A stretch of 64,000 nucleotides of DNA from an uncultured Treponema sp. (GTDB taxonomy: Bacteria > Spirochaetota > Spirochaetia > Treponematales > Treponemataceae). Position numbers and translations under genes: made by a program. The notes beneath the pieces were generated by a model that saw only the letters and a list, made by a program, of their open reading frames with translations, ran no database searches and was not told where the DNA came from. The stretch covers positions 31,268 through 95,267 of the forward strand of contig CAMHMJ010000009.1 in assembly GCA_946186185.1 (NCBI GenBank), given 5' to 3'. This document shows positions 18,337-26,394 of this stretch, piece after piece (within the stretch, counting starts at the first letter, position 1; every line of letters starts with the position of its first letter).

Positions 18337-18654
18337 TTAAAGTTCCTCTAAATCGTCAGAAGAATCGATGTCTTCGATTTCTTCAACATCTTCAAGATCC
18401 TCTACTTCCTCAAGATCTTCTACCTCAGACACCGGCTTTGCTGCTGCAGGCTTCTTTACCGTAGGCTCGGCAATTTCATACCCTTCAGACAAAAGATAAG
18501 GAACCGGCCAGTTTTTTAAAGCATCCACGTGATACTGAGTTGCACGCTTGTTATCAGAGAGGAACATATTTGTTCCGTCTTCAAAAAAAACAGGTGCGGA
18601 AAAGCAGGTTCCCACCTTTATCTGATTAACGTTAATTCTGTGCATCACTGCCAT
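18337..18654 (-). CDS. Hypothetical protein with acidic tail (DUF3391-like)
   Basis: About 105 residues: a conserved N-terminal domain (MHRINVNQIKVGTCFSAPVF...NMFLSDNKRATQYHVDALKNW) resembling domains found before HD-GYP modules, then a Pro/Ala linker and a tail of about 35 residues that is almost all Glu, Asp, Val, Leu and Ile. The ATG at 18654 is chosen because GGAGGAAA lies directly upstream; an in-frame ATG at 18666 overlaps the flhB-like stop and contains that Shine-Dalgarno. Confidence 0.65.
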   Translation of the reverse strand: MAVMHRINVNQIKVGTCFSAPVFFEDGTNMFLSDNKRATQYHVDALKNWPVPYLLSEGYEIAEPTVKKPAAAKPVSEVEDLEEVEDLEDVEEIEDIDSSDDLEEL

Positions 18655-18665
18655 ACTTTCCTCCA

Positions 18666-18938
18666 TCAGGTTTCAGATGAAACCCCGGCTATATGTGCAA
18701 AAATTTTCGCCACAATTTCCCAGGTTTCCATGGGAATTGCGCTGCCTATTTCCTCAAAGGTCAATATTCCTGAAAGAAACTCGTCCTTTACAACAGGAAC
18801 ATTATTCTCTTCTGCAATCCGTAAGAGCTCTTCTGCCAGCTGCCCTTTTGCCTTTGCACTTATGAAAGGACAGTCTGCACCCTCCGGATATTTCAGTGCA
18901 AAAATCTCAGTTGAAGCGTTCGTTTTTTCTTTTGCCAT
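18666..18938 (-). CDS. Stand-alone FlhB C-terminal-domain protein (FlhX-like)
   Basis: A 90-residue protein matching the cytoplasmic tail of the flagellar export switch FlhB (ALKYPEGADCPFISAKAKGQLAEEL, then NNVPVVKDEFL) without the membrane domain or the NPTH autocleavage site. Such short FlhB-like proteins can partly substitute for the FlhB tail in export substrate switching. It directly follows a FliK-like gene (stop and start abut at 18938/18939), and FliK is the known partner of the FlhB tail. Confidence 0.85.
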   Translation of the reverse strand: MAKEKTNASTEIFALKYPEGADCPFISAKAKGQLAEELLRIAEENNVPVVKDEFLSGILTFEEIGSAIPMETWEIVAKIFAHIAGVSSET

Positions 18939-20177
18939 CTACACCCTTCCGTCCACTAAAATTACGCTTTCTTCCCCGGATGGAAAAGCAAAATCTTCTT
19001 CTGAGCCGCAGCTCACTTCCCAGTTTGGAAAGCTTTCCTTAAAGGAAGGAAAATCGAACTCTTCATTTAAAATTATTTTTTTTACACTATTATTTAATAA
19101 TACCACGAATTTGTAATTTTTTTCAAAAAAAGTTACATTTCCACAAATTTTTTCAACTTTTTTCTCATCCGGGCGTAAATAAAGCATGATATTGCCTTTA
19201 ATTTTTTTGCACCCACCGCCAAAACTGTATTCAACGGGAATCTTAATCCAGGATGCACAGGGAGATAGAGCTTTTCTGCTGAAACCTGAATGATTGAACA
19301 GCGTTAGAAGTCCGGTTTGAAAACCCGCTGAAGGACTGGCTGATGGACTGGCTGAAGGAGCGGCTATCTGGCCGGCGAACACTCCTGCTGAAGGACTTGC
19401 TGAAGGGCTGGCAGAAGTTCCGCCCGAGTAAGATTTACCGGAAGGCTGCAATTCAGAAAGGGAATTAAAAAAGGCCGCAAAAAGCTTTGCAGGTTCTAAG
19501 ACAGTACCCGACTCAAAACTATTGCCGTCATGGGATTCACCACCATCAGATGAATCTTCCGTCCCGGAACCAGAGCCGCCTGAATAGCCACTGTCTCCCC
19601 CGCCTGAAAACTCCTCAATTTCTTCTATCCCCGGCTCAATCCCCTTTTGAACAAGTGAAAGGTATGCCTTTCCGGCGGCAACTCCGCTTCCCTTCTGCTT
19701 TTCTTCAAAGCGAAGAGCAATTTTTCTAGCCTTCCACATAAGCTCCCGGGAAAATGGCAGAGAAAGAGATTTTAATGTCTGGAATAAAAAATAATTTACG
19801 GAATCCGGCGCAAGTCCCAGTTTTTCAAAATATGAAGAAAGCTGAGGTTCCGTTATATTTCCGTTTTCATCAAAAAGGGCTGCAAGTGCTTCACCAATAG
19901 GCTTAAGAGAAGCAAGTTTTCCGCCTGTATCAGAGGCTTCCCTTACAAGAAAAATTTTATTTCCCTGAATCTGGATTTTTGCCAGAAAACTATCCCCCGG
20001 CTTCAGCGGAATTTCAGAATTGAGAAGAAAGCGGTTTCCGCCGAAAGCAACGGTAAATTTTCCGCCGCCGTTATCCTTAAGAACCCGCAAATAAACAGAA
20101 CTGCCCTCACCGTAGGACTTAGAATTAGCCTGTACGTTGAGGGCAGCCTTGTGTACATGTACACTTTCAGTATTCAT
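18939..20177 (-). CDS. FliK-like flagellar hook-length control protein (by context)
   Basis: A 412-residue protein. The N-terminal domain (about 1-110) has YGEGSSVYLRVLKDNGGGKF and LKPGDSFLAKIQIQGNKIFLV. A long disordered middle (about 165-300) is rich in Ser, Gly, Pro and Ala with repeated PSASPSAG units. The C-terminal beta-rich part runs from WIKIPVEYSF to the end. The architecture and the adjacent FlhB-tail gene suggest FliK, but sequence similarity is weak, so the call rests mainly on context. Confidence 0.55.
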   Translation of the reverse strand: MNTESVHVHKAALNVQANSKSYGEGSSVYLRVLKDNGGGKFTVAFGGNRFLLNSEIPLKPGDSFLAKIQIQGNKIFLVREASDTGGKLASLKPIGEALAALFDENGNITEPQLSSYFEKLGLAPDSVNYFLFQTLKSLSLPFSRELMWKARKIALRFEEKQKGSGVAAGKAYLSLVQKGIEPGIEEIEEFSGGGDSGYSGGSGSGTEDSSDGGESHDGNSFESGTVLEPAKLFAAFFNSLSELQPSGKSYSGGTSASPSASPSAGVFAGQIAAPSASPSASPSAGFQTGLLTLFNHSGFSRKALSPCASWIKIPVEYSFGGGCKKIKGNIMLYLRPDEKKVEKICGNVTFFEKNYKFVVLLNNSVKKIILNEEFDFPSFKESFPNWEVSCGSEEDFAFPSGEESVILVDGRV

Positions 20178-20192
20178 TAAGCAATTAGAAAA

Positions 20193-20651
20193 TTACTCTG
20201 CTTTAGGTGTGTGTTCAGCAGCTTTTTCAGCCTTGATTGCTTCTTCAGCAGCGTGAGCAGCAGCTTCTGCATTTTTGTTCTGCTGAGCGATGAAGTTAGC
20301 AACTTCTCCACCGAGCTTCTCTTTAACTTTCTTACCTTTACCGATTTTGTCGCGAAGGTAGTAGAGCTTAGAGCGGCGAACTTTACCAACACGTACGATT
20401 TCTACTTTTACGATACGTGGGCTGTTTACAGGGAATACACGTTCTACACCAACGCCGTAAGATTCCTTGCGAACAGTGAAAGTCTTTCTTGCACCAGAAT
20501 TCTTGATGCAGAGAACAACACCTTCATAAACCTGGATACGTTCTGTTTTACCTTCGATAATTTTGAAGTATACTTTTACTGTATCTCCAACATTGAATTC
20601 TGTTGTGTATGGACGTTTCTGTCCTTCTTCAATTGCTTTAATAAGATCCAT
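20193..20651 (-). CDS. rplS: 50S ribosomal protein L19
   Basis: A 152-residue ribosomal protein: [40 protein letters not shown] and the C-terminal [20 protein letters not shown] are canonical L19. The body ends near residue 118; the remaining 35 or so residues are an Ala/Glu/Lys-rich extension absent from the usual 115-120-residue protein. The start overlaps the trmD stop by one base (TAATG), the classical rpsP-rimM-trmD-rplS order. Confidence 0.97.
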   Translation of the reverse strand: MDLIKAIEEGQKRPYTTEFNVGDTVKVYFKIIEGKTERIQVYEGVVLCIKNSGARKTFTVRKESYGVGVERVFPVNSPRIVKVEIVRVGKVRRSKLYYLRDKIGKGKKVKEKLGGEVANFIAQQNKNAEAAAHAAEEAIKAEKAAEHTPKAE

Positions 20652-21478
20652 TATAAATCTCCTGAATCCGCAGACTTTTCTTTTTCAGAAGCCAAAAGCC
20701 TCTCTTTTCGTGCCAGCTTCTGCTTTTTCCTGCAGTTTTTTCTGGCGGTCTGCTCTGTTATTTCCTCAATCATCAATTCGGCTTCCAAAGAAAGCTGTCC
20801 GTTCTCTCGTGCCTTCCAGATCATATCCGGTCTGACCCGCAGAGTTTTTTCCAGCCGCTTTTTTAGCCGCCACTTCCGAATCAGTTCATGATTTCCCGAA
20901 AGAAGTTCTTCTGGTACTCTCAAGCCCTCATACACTTCCGGTCTGGTGTACTGGGGATATTCAAGAAGTCCGTCGCTGTGACTTTCTTCAACAAGGGATT
21001 CGCTGGAAATTACTCCGTCAACAAGTCTGTAAACCGTATCAACGATTACAGTTGCCGCTACTTCCCCGCTGGACATAACGTAGTCTCCAAGAGAAATCTC
21101 GTCGTCCACGTACAAGTCGATTATCCTCTGATCGATACCTTCGTAACGACCGCAGATAAATACAAGTTCATCTTCGCGACTTAATTCAAGGGCTTTTTTC
21201 TGAGTAAAAGGACTTCCGCTTGGGGTAACAAAAACTACCCTTTTTCGCTTTGCCTTTACACTGTCCAAAGCTCTCGCAAGGGGCTCCGTAAGCATAAGCT
21301 GTCCGGCGCCGCCACCGTAAGGAGTGTCATCACATTTATGGTGCTTATCAAGAGCAAAATCTCTGATGTTCACCAGATCGTAGGCAATAATTCCCTTTTC
21401 AACCGCTTTCGCCATGATTGAGTTTTCAAAATACGGGCGAATGATTTCAGGAAATAAGGTCAGCACAGTAAATTTCAT
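20651..21478 (-). CDS. trmD: tRNA (guanine-N1)-methyltransferase
   Basis: A 275-residue SPOUT methyltransferase making m1G37 in tRNAs. It starts [20 protein letters not shown] and has [13 protein letters not shown]. The trefoil-knot SAM-binding region is [20 protein letters not shown] followed by [14 protein letters not shown]. The C-terminus carries a basic tail ([13 protein letters not shown]) beyond the usual end. Translationally coupled to rplS. Confidence 0.97.
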   Translation of the reverse strand: MKFTVLTLFPEIIRPYFENSIMAKAVEKGIIAYDLVNIRDFALDKHHKCDDTPYGGGAGQLMLTEPLARALDSVKAKRKRVVFVTPSGSPFTQKKALELSREDELVFICGRYEGIDQRIIDLYVDDEISLGDYVMSSGEVAATVIVDTVYRLVDGVISSESLVEESHSDGLLEYPQYTRPEVYEGLRVPEELLSGNHELIRKWRLKKRLEKTLRVRPDMIWKARENGQLSLEAELMIEEITEQTARKNCRKKQKLARKERLLASEKEKSADSGDL

Positions 21479-21482
21479 GGAA

Positions 21483-22088
21483 TTACTCCAGAATCCAGAG
21501 GTGCATCAGTTGAATCGTCCTGTTCTTAACATCAACATCGCTTATATACTGGTAATTTAATGGAACCATAACGCTCCTTTTCTTCCCAGAAGAAGTGAAT
21601 TTCAGTTCGTCGCTAAGACTTTTGCAACTCTCGGATACAGAAACTTCAAGCAAGTAACCGGATCCGCCTTCCAATACGTCTGTGATTGTCCCGACTTCTT
21701 CGACAATTCGTTCAGCCGGTGCAGTCCCATCTGCCACTCTCGCGCTATCCCAGATTAAGGAACAGCCTTTTAAATCTTCAATATACCACTCATCCTTTCC
21801 AGGTTTATGAGCGTATTTTTGCGGCACAACCAATTCCCAGTTTCTGTACTTCTGCACTTCTTCCGGTGAATTAATTTCTGCCAGTTTCATGTACAAGGTA
21901 CCGTTTCCAATTGACGCCGACTCAACTTTGCAAGCCTTTTCAACAGAACCGTTCCTCAAAGTCACTTCCTTCAGAGCTTCAATGTGCTCATAATATCCGG
22001 AAGCGCTCTCAACTTTAAATTCCCCCGAAACTCCATGGGAACCCCGGACGAAACCTACAACAAGCTGCCGTTCTTCTTTCATCAGCAT
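21483..22088 (-). CDS. rimM: 16S rRNA processing protein RimM
   Basis: A 201-residue 30S maturation factor. The N-terminal barrel has VGFVRGSHGVSGEFKVES. The PRC-barrel part has DEWYIEDLKGCSLIW, VGTITDVLEGGSGYLLEV, SVMVPLNYQYI and ends in MHLWILE. Its start overlaps the stop of khpA (TAATG at 22088). A second ATG two codons in is an alternative start. It is longer than typical (about 170) because of a loop around residues 150-170. Confidence 0.92.
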   Translation of the reverse strand: MLMKEERQLVVGFVRGSHGVSGEFKVESASGYYEHIEALKEVTLRNGSVEKACKVESASIGNGTLYMKLAEINSPEEVQKYRNWELVVPQKYAHKPGKDEWYIEDLKGCSLIWDSARVADGTAPAERIVEEVGTITDVLEGGSGYLLEVSVSESCKSLSDELKFTSSGKKRSVMVPLNYQYISDVDVKNRTIQLMHLWILE

Positions 22089-22321
22089 TAGTCAAGAATA
22101 TCGAGGCTGTAGCGTTTTCCATCTTTTGTAGATGAAGCGCTAAGAACAGTTCGCATAGCTTTTGCAATACGACCGTACTTTCCGATAACTTTGCCGATAT
22201 CGTTTTCAGCAACTTTCAGTTGAAGAACCATACCTCTTTCGCCTTCAGTTTCAGTCACTGAGACCGCAGATGGATCATCGACCAATGATTTAGCAATGTA
22301 TTCGATCAGGTCTTTTTCCAT
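22088..22321 (-). CDS. khpA: KH-domain RNA-binding protein KhpA
   Basis: A 77-residue single KH domain with the GKVIGKYGRIAKAMRTVL RNA-binding loop and MEKDLIEYIAKSLVDDP at the N-terminus. KhpA-type proteins lie between rpsP and rimM in many bacteria and bind RNA, often with KhpB/Jag, influencing cell elongation and sRNA biology. Confidence 0.95.
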   Translation of the reverse strand: MEKDLIEYIAKSLVDDPSAVSVTETEGERGMVLQLKVAENDIGKVIGKYGRIAKAMRTVLSASSTKDGKRYSLDILD

Positions 22322-22338
22322 TTTCGTTCCCTAGAAAC

Positions 22339-22587
22339 TTAGTTAGAAGCTTTTGACTGTCTGTTCATCAACTTTTTTACGATGTCAGTTGGCTGAGCAC
22401 CTACGCTGATCCAGTATTTTGCGCGATCCATGTCGATTTTAACCTGTCTTTCTTCTGCTTCGATAGGCATGAAAGTACCGATTTCTTCGATGCATTCTCC
22501 ATCACGCGGTTTACGAGAATCCTGAACTACAACACGGTAGTAAGGACGTTTCTGTGTACCGAATCTCTTAAGTCTGATTTTGACCAA
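22339..22587 (-). CDS. rpsP: 30S ribosomal protein S16 (TTG start)
   Basis: An 82-residue S16: [40 protein letters not shown] and [19 protein letters not shown] are canonical. The start is TTG at 22587, since GGAGG sits 7 nt upstream and the family begins M-V-K-I-R-L; no ATG is available at that point. It is the first gene of the rpsP-khpA-rimM-trmD-rplS block. Confidence 0.96.
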   Translation of the reverse strand: MVKIRLKRFGTQKRPYYRVVVQDSRKPRDGECIEEIGTFMPIEAEERQVKIDMDRAKYWISVGAQPTDIVKKLMNRQSKASN

Positions 22588-22701
22588 TTTATAACCTCCA
22601 GAGAGCTGTTGCCAGCTCCGAATTTTCAAAAGCATATAGCAACACCCATTTTGAGTGTGATACACAATAATAATGAAACAGGAGGTTTTAGTCAACGGGC
22701 G

Positions 22702-23331
22702 TTAAAAGTGTGCAGCCGGGAAATCGTCGTAGCTGTTCTTTACTTCTTCAAAGCGGGCTGCGGTGTAAAAACCCCGGGTTACCCGCCAGGAAAGGACTTC
22801 TTCAGGCACATCTTCCTTATTCAGAGCATTTTTTACAAGACGGCTTACGCAGACCCTCTGTTTTGTTGCCTTAAACCGAACTTCAGGAATGTAGTAAAAG
22901 GCCCGCTCCGTAAGATTAAAGCGCACCCCCTTCTCTTTTATCTGAAGGGTTTTTATGTCGCTTCCCTTTTCAGGCTGTCCAAGCTCGCCGTTTGGGAAAG
23001 GGTCACTGGAAACAACCCGTTCCGTCTCGATTACGGCACAAAGCTTTCCGTCTTTGAACTGAAATTCAATGTATTCCATTGGCGAATCGGAAGCATTTTT
23101 CCAGGAAAGCTTCCAGCACACAACTCCGTAGTGACTCTGAGTGCATTTTGCAAGGGTGTAGTTGGAATTATTTTTGCGGATCCACTCCTTCACCTGATTT
23201 TCGGTGCGACCCCAGACAAGACCGTTCCAGCCGCTTTTCATGTCGACTGTTGTTTTTATCACATAGGCCGGAACCAAAAGAGAAATTACTGCTAAACAAA
23301 TCAAATAAATTAATGCGCCGCGTTTTTTCAT
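22702..23331 (-). CDS. Hypothetical membrane-anchored protein
   Basis: A 209-residue protein with one N-terminal membrane segment or uncleaved signal (GALIYLICLAVISLLVPAYV), then a soluble domain, probably outside the inner membrane, with WNGLVWGRTENQVKEWI near its start. No family recognised. It lies 8 bp downstream of another membrane-protein gene and is probably cotranscribed with it. Confidence 0.7.
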   Translation of the reverse strand: MKKRGALIYLICLAVISLLVPAYVIKTTVDMKSGWNGLVWGRTENQVKEWIRKNNSNYTLAKCTQSHYGVVCWKLSWKNASDSPMEYIEFQFKDGKLCAVIETERVVSSDPFPNGELGQPEKGSDIKTLQIKEKGVRFNLTERAFYYIPEVRFKATKQRVCVSRLVKNALNKEDVPEEVLSWRVTRGFYTAARFEEVKNSYDDFPAAHF

Positions 23332-23339
23332 ATAAAATC

Positions 23340-24368
23340 CTATAAATTACCATCAGGCAGTTCAGAGTTTCCGGACATAGAAATATCTTCAGAAGACCTA
23401 ACTTCTTCATCATGATTCAGTTTTTCCGCATGCTTTAAGAATGACTTCTTCTCTGTAACTCCGTTCGTCTCATTTACCACCGGATTTTCCGGCTTATTTT
23501 CAGCAAGCTTCTTCTGCCGGGCGCCTTTCGAAATACTAACCGGAGCTACCGGATTTCCGCTTAAAAGAGCCGCACCTGCAGCCGCCGATTTTATGGTCTT
23601 TGCACCAGTTTCCCGAACCTTACGACTTTCAAGCTCTGCTGAAGCATAGATATTTTCATAATGCCCGGAAAGGATTGCAAAATCCGCAAGAAGCTTGTTC
23701 TTATCAAAGCCCCCTGCAAGAAATTCAAGGTAAAAACCAAGCACCGCACAGAGAGCCGCCGCAAAACCGGAAAGCCCCATAATTGAACTGATTACAGAGA
23801 TATTTCTGAAAACGCTGACTGCAAAAAGCAGAACCATAAAAAGCCGGGAAAGACTGGGAACAGCAAACAGCATCCCCATCACCATGCAGGCGGTAAAAAT
23901 CGTAATTCCAAAATTTAACTTCATGGCCTCATAGATTGAAGCAGTTGTACCGGTATTCGGAAACAGGAAAATTTTCACCAGCATTGTAAAAAACAGCGTA
24001 TGCACAAGAACCGAAATCACATTGAAAAATACCACAAGAGCGCCGTTATGCTTTTTTTCTGAAGAACCGTCAGAAGAAACTGAGGAAGAATTTCCTGCGG
24101 TTACGGAAAAAATTCCCCTCATCTGAAGGATTATCATAAGAAACAGAGCCGCCAGAGAACTCATTAAATCAGGCAGCTGCTGGGCATTACTTGTTTCAGG
24201 CTTGGAAGCGCCAAAAACCTTTAAGAAAGCTCCCCAGACATTATCAAAAAAAGGGGACTGAACATCCACCTGATGAGGAATCATAAAAAGCCAGGAAGAA
24301 ATCCATAATAGCGTCATTCCCGTGAGCTTAAAAAAATCTATTGTTTCATACCATCTTTTTGTTTTCAT
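23340..24368 (-). CDS. Hypothetical polytopic membrane protein
   Basis: A 342-residue protein with about six hydrophobic segments (LTGMTLLWISSWLFMIP, LFFTMLVKIFLF, FTACMVMGMLFAVPSL, LFMVLLFAVSVFRNISVI, FAAALCAVLGFYLEFLAGG) and a hydrophilic, charged C-terminal tail of about 100 residues. The ATG at 24368 is chosen because the sequence upstream of it (to 24425) lacks homologous-looking character. No family recognised. Confidence 0.65.
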   Translation of the reverse strand: MKTKRWYETIDFFKLTGMTLLWISSWLFMIPHQVDVQSPFFDNVWGAFLKVFGASKPETSNAQQLPDLMSSLAALFLMIILQMRGIFSVTAGNSSSVSSDGSSEKKHNGALVVFFNVISVLVHTLFFTMLVKIFLFPNTGTTASIYEAMKLNFGITIFTACMVMGMLFAVPSLSRLFMVLLFAVSVFRNISVISSIMGLSGFAAALCAVLGFYLEFLAGGFDKNKLLADFAILSGHYENIYASAELESRKVRETGAKTIKSAAAGAALLSGNPVAPVSISKGARQKKLAENKPENPVVNETNGVTEKKSFLKHAEKLNHDEEVRSSEDISMSGNSELPDGNL

Positions 24369-24527
24369 TATTTCTGATTTTAACACGATTAGAGCGAAAA
24401 ATATAATTTTATCCAAATATAACAATTATTTATATTTTAAAAGGGTATTTTTCGCAATTTTTTTTCAATTCATAAATTAGATGCAAGTAAACAATAGTAC
24501 TAATTAAAAAAAAGGAAAATATCAATT

Positions 24528-24627
24528 AAAAATTGGCGTAAGCGGGGTTCCTGGTTGGAAAACACTCAGCCACCGCGAAGCGGTACTGCCGTTTTCCAAA
24601 CAGGGTTCCCGCTGAGAGCCAATTTTT
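24528..24627. repeat. Nested inverted-repeat element B
   Basis: It lies in the 309-bp gap 24369-24677, just upstream of comM. Outer arms AAAAATTGGC (24528) and GCCAATTTTT (24618) are perfect. Inside are AGCGGG/CCCGCT (24541/24608), CCTG/CAGG, TTGGAAAAC/GTTTTCCAA (24555/24591), and the apical ACCGC-gaa-GCGGT (24572-24584). The layout and end sequences match element A at 10263-10415. The remainder of the gap is AT-rich with no ORF. Confidence 0.75.
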
Positions 24628-24677
24628 GAGTTGAAAATTTTATTTTTAAATTAGGACTAGATAAACAGGAGAACATA

Positions 24678-26375
24678 ATGCGTATATTTTCATTTTCGCC
24701 CTTCGGCTATGAAGGGTCACTTGTTTCCGTTGAAGTTGATTTGCGGAGAGGCATTCCGGCCGTTGACGTTGTTGGCCTTGCTGACGGAACAGTAAAGGAA
24801 TCCCGGGAACGGATGCAGGCCGCAATCAGAAATTCCGGACTTGAATTCCCCCAGGAACGGGTTCTAATCAGTTTATCCCCGGCAGACCTGAAAAAGGAAG
24901 GAGCCGGTTTCGATCTTCCCATTGCACTGGGAGTCCTGTGCGCTCAGGAGGAAAACAAGGCCGAAGAAAAAGAGCAGATTCCAAACCCAGACGAAGATAT
25001 TCTTGTAATGGGAGAGCTGGAGCTTTCCGGAAGAATCCGGCCGGTTCGGGCAGTACACGCAGCCGCAAGCACAGCCTGCTCTGCCGGGATTTTTAAATGC
25101 ATTGTACCATCCGCAAATGCGGAGGAAGCCCGGGAAGTAAGCGGAATGAAAGCCTTTGGAGCAGACTCCCTGACAGAAGCTTTTCAGGCATTGAAAAATC
25201 CGGAGAGTTTTACTGCCCATAAGCAGAAATACGAAGGCGAGGAAGATTTCTCAGAAAATGCCGTAAATGTTGAGGGTGTACTGTTCCCGAAAATCCAGAG
25301 CGGTTTTGAATATGCAGAAATCAAAGGACAGAAAAACCTTCTCCGTGCCCTTCAGATTGCGGCAGCCGGAGGACACAACCTTCTTGCCGTCGGCGCTCCA
25401 GGCTGCGGAAAAACCCTTTCAATTCAGAAATTCCCTGCCCTGCTTCCCCTTTTAACCGTTGAAGAAGCACAGAGCGTAACACGCATTCTGTCTCTGGCAG
25501 GGCTTTTACCGCCGTCAGAATCTCTGGTACGCACCCCCCAGTTCAGAATGCCACACCAGACTGCTTCAATTGAAGGAATATGCGGAGGCGGAATAAGCTG
25601 CCGCCCGGGAGAAATAAGCCTTGCCCACAACGGAGTACTGTTTTTAGACGAAGCTGCAGAATTCAGAAGTTCAGTCCTGCAGATGCTCCGGGTACCAATT
25701 GAAAACGGACACATAACCCTTTCCAGAGCGGGACGGACAACGGTTTATCCGGCGGAATTCCAGCTTCTGATGGCGGCAAACCCATGCCCCTGCGGAAACT
25801 ACGGCTCAAAAACCAAGCTTTGCCTCTGTTCTGAAAGATCTATTGATATGTACTGGAAAAAGTTTTCAAGCCCGCTTCTGGACAGGATAGATTTGCGGGT
25901 TCAGGTTGAATCGGAAAATGAAAACAAGAACGATGAGAACGGGACACAGAACACCCGGTGCAAATCCGAATCTGAAAATGAGATGAAAGATAAAAATCAA
26001 CACGGAACCCAGACAGCGCAAGGTCAACAGCATACAGACCACTCTGGAGCAGAAAATACCAGCTGGTCAACGGAAGAAATGCGAAAACCAATTGCCAGGG
26101 CAGTGTTAATTCAGCGAAAAAGACAGGGAAAACGCAACGCACGGCTTACTCCGGCCGAAATTTCAAACTTCTGTTCCCTGGAAGAAGATGCGCAGCTTTT
26201 GCTTGAAAAAGCCTGTAACCGCTATGATCTTTCACCAAGGGCAAATGCTGCCTGCATCAAAATTGCCCGGACAATCGCAGATATGGAGGGTAAAGAAAAA
26301 ATTGAAGCCTCCCATATCCGGGAGGCTATAAATTACAGAAAAACCTTTGCTTCGATTTCAAGCCCGCTGGAATAA
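24678..26375 (+). CDS. comM: YifB/ComM-family Mg-chelatase-like AAA+ ATPase
   Basis: A 565-residue protein. The N-terminal Lon-protease-like fold has VDVVGLADGTVKESRERM and VLISLSPADLKKEGAGFDLP. The AAA+ core has Walker A GAPGCGKTLSIQKF, Walker B GVLFLDEAAEF and the zinc-binding AANPCPCGNYG. The C-terminus has RAVLIQRKRQGKRNA and ANAACIKIARTIADMEG. ComM is a branch-migration helicase in natural transformation in other bacteria. A hydrophilic Asn/Gln/Glu/Lys-rich insert of about 50 residues (about 413-460) interrupts the segment after the ATPase core. Confidence 0.93.
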   Translation: MRIFSFSPFGYEGSLVSVEVDLRRGIPAVDVVGLADGTVKESRERMQAAIRNSGLEFPQERVLISLSPADLKKEGAGFDLPIALGVLCAQEENKAEEKEQIPNPDEDILVMGELELSGRIRPVRAVHAAASTACSAGIFKCIVPSANAEEAREVSGMKAFGADSLTEAFQALKNPESFTAHKQKYEGEEDFSENAVNVEGVLFPKIQSGFEYAEIKGQKNLLRALQIAAAGGHNLLAVGAPGCGKTLSIQKFPALLPLLTVEEAQSVTRILSLAGLLPPSESLVRTPQFRMPHQTASIEGICGGGISCRPGEISLAHNGVLFLDEAAEFRSSVLQMLRVPIENGHITLSRAGRTTVYPAEFQLLMAANPCPCGNYGSKTKLCLCSERSIDMYWKKFSSPLLDRIDLRVQVESENENKNDENGTQNTRCKSESENEMKDKNQHGTQTAQGQQHTDHSGAENTSWSTEEMRKPIARAVLIQRKRQGKRNARLTPAEISNFCSLEEDAQLLLEKACNRYDLSPRANAACIKIARTIADMEGKEKIEASHIREAINYRKTFASISSPLE

Positions 26376-26394
26376 ACTCGTGGGGTAAAACCGG

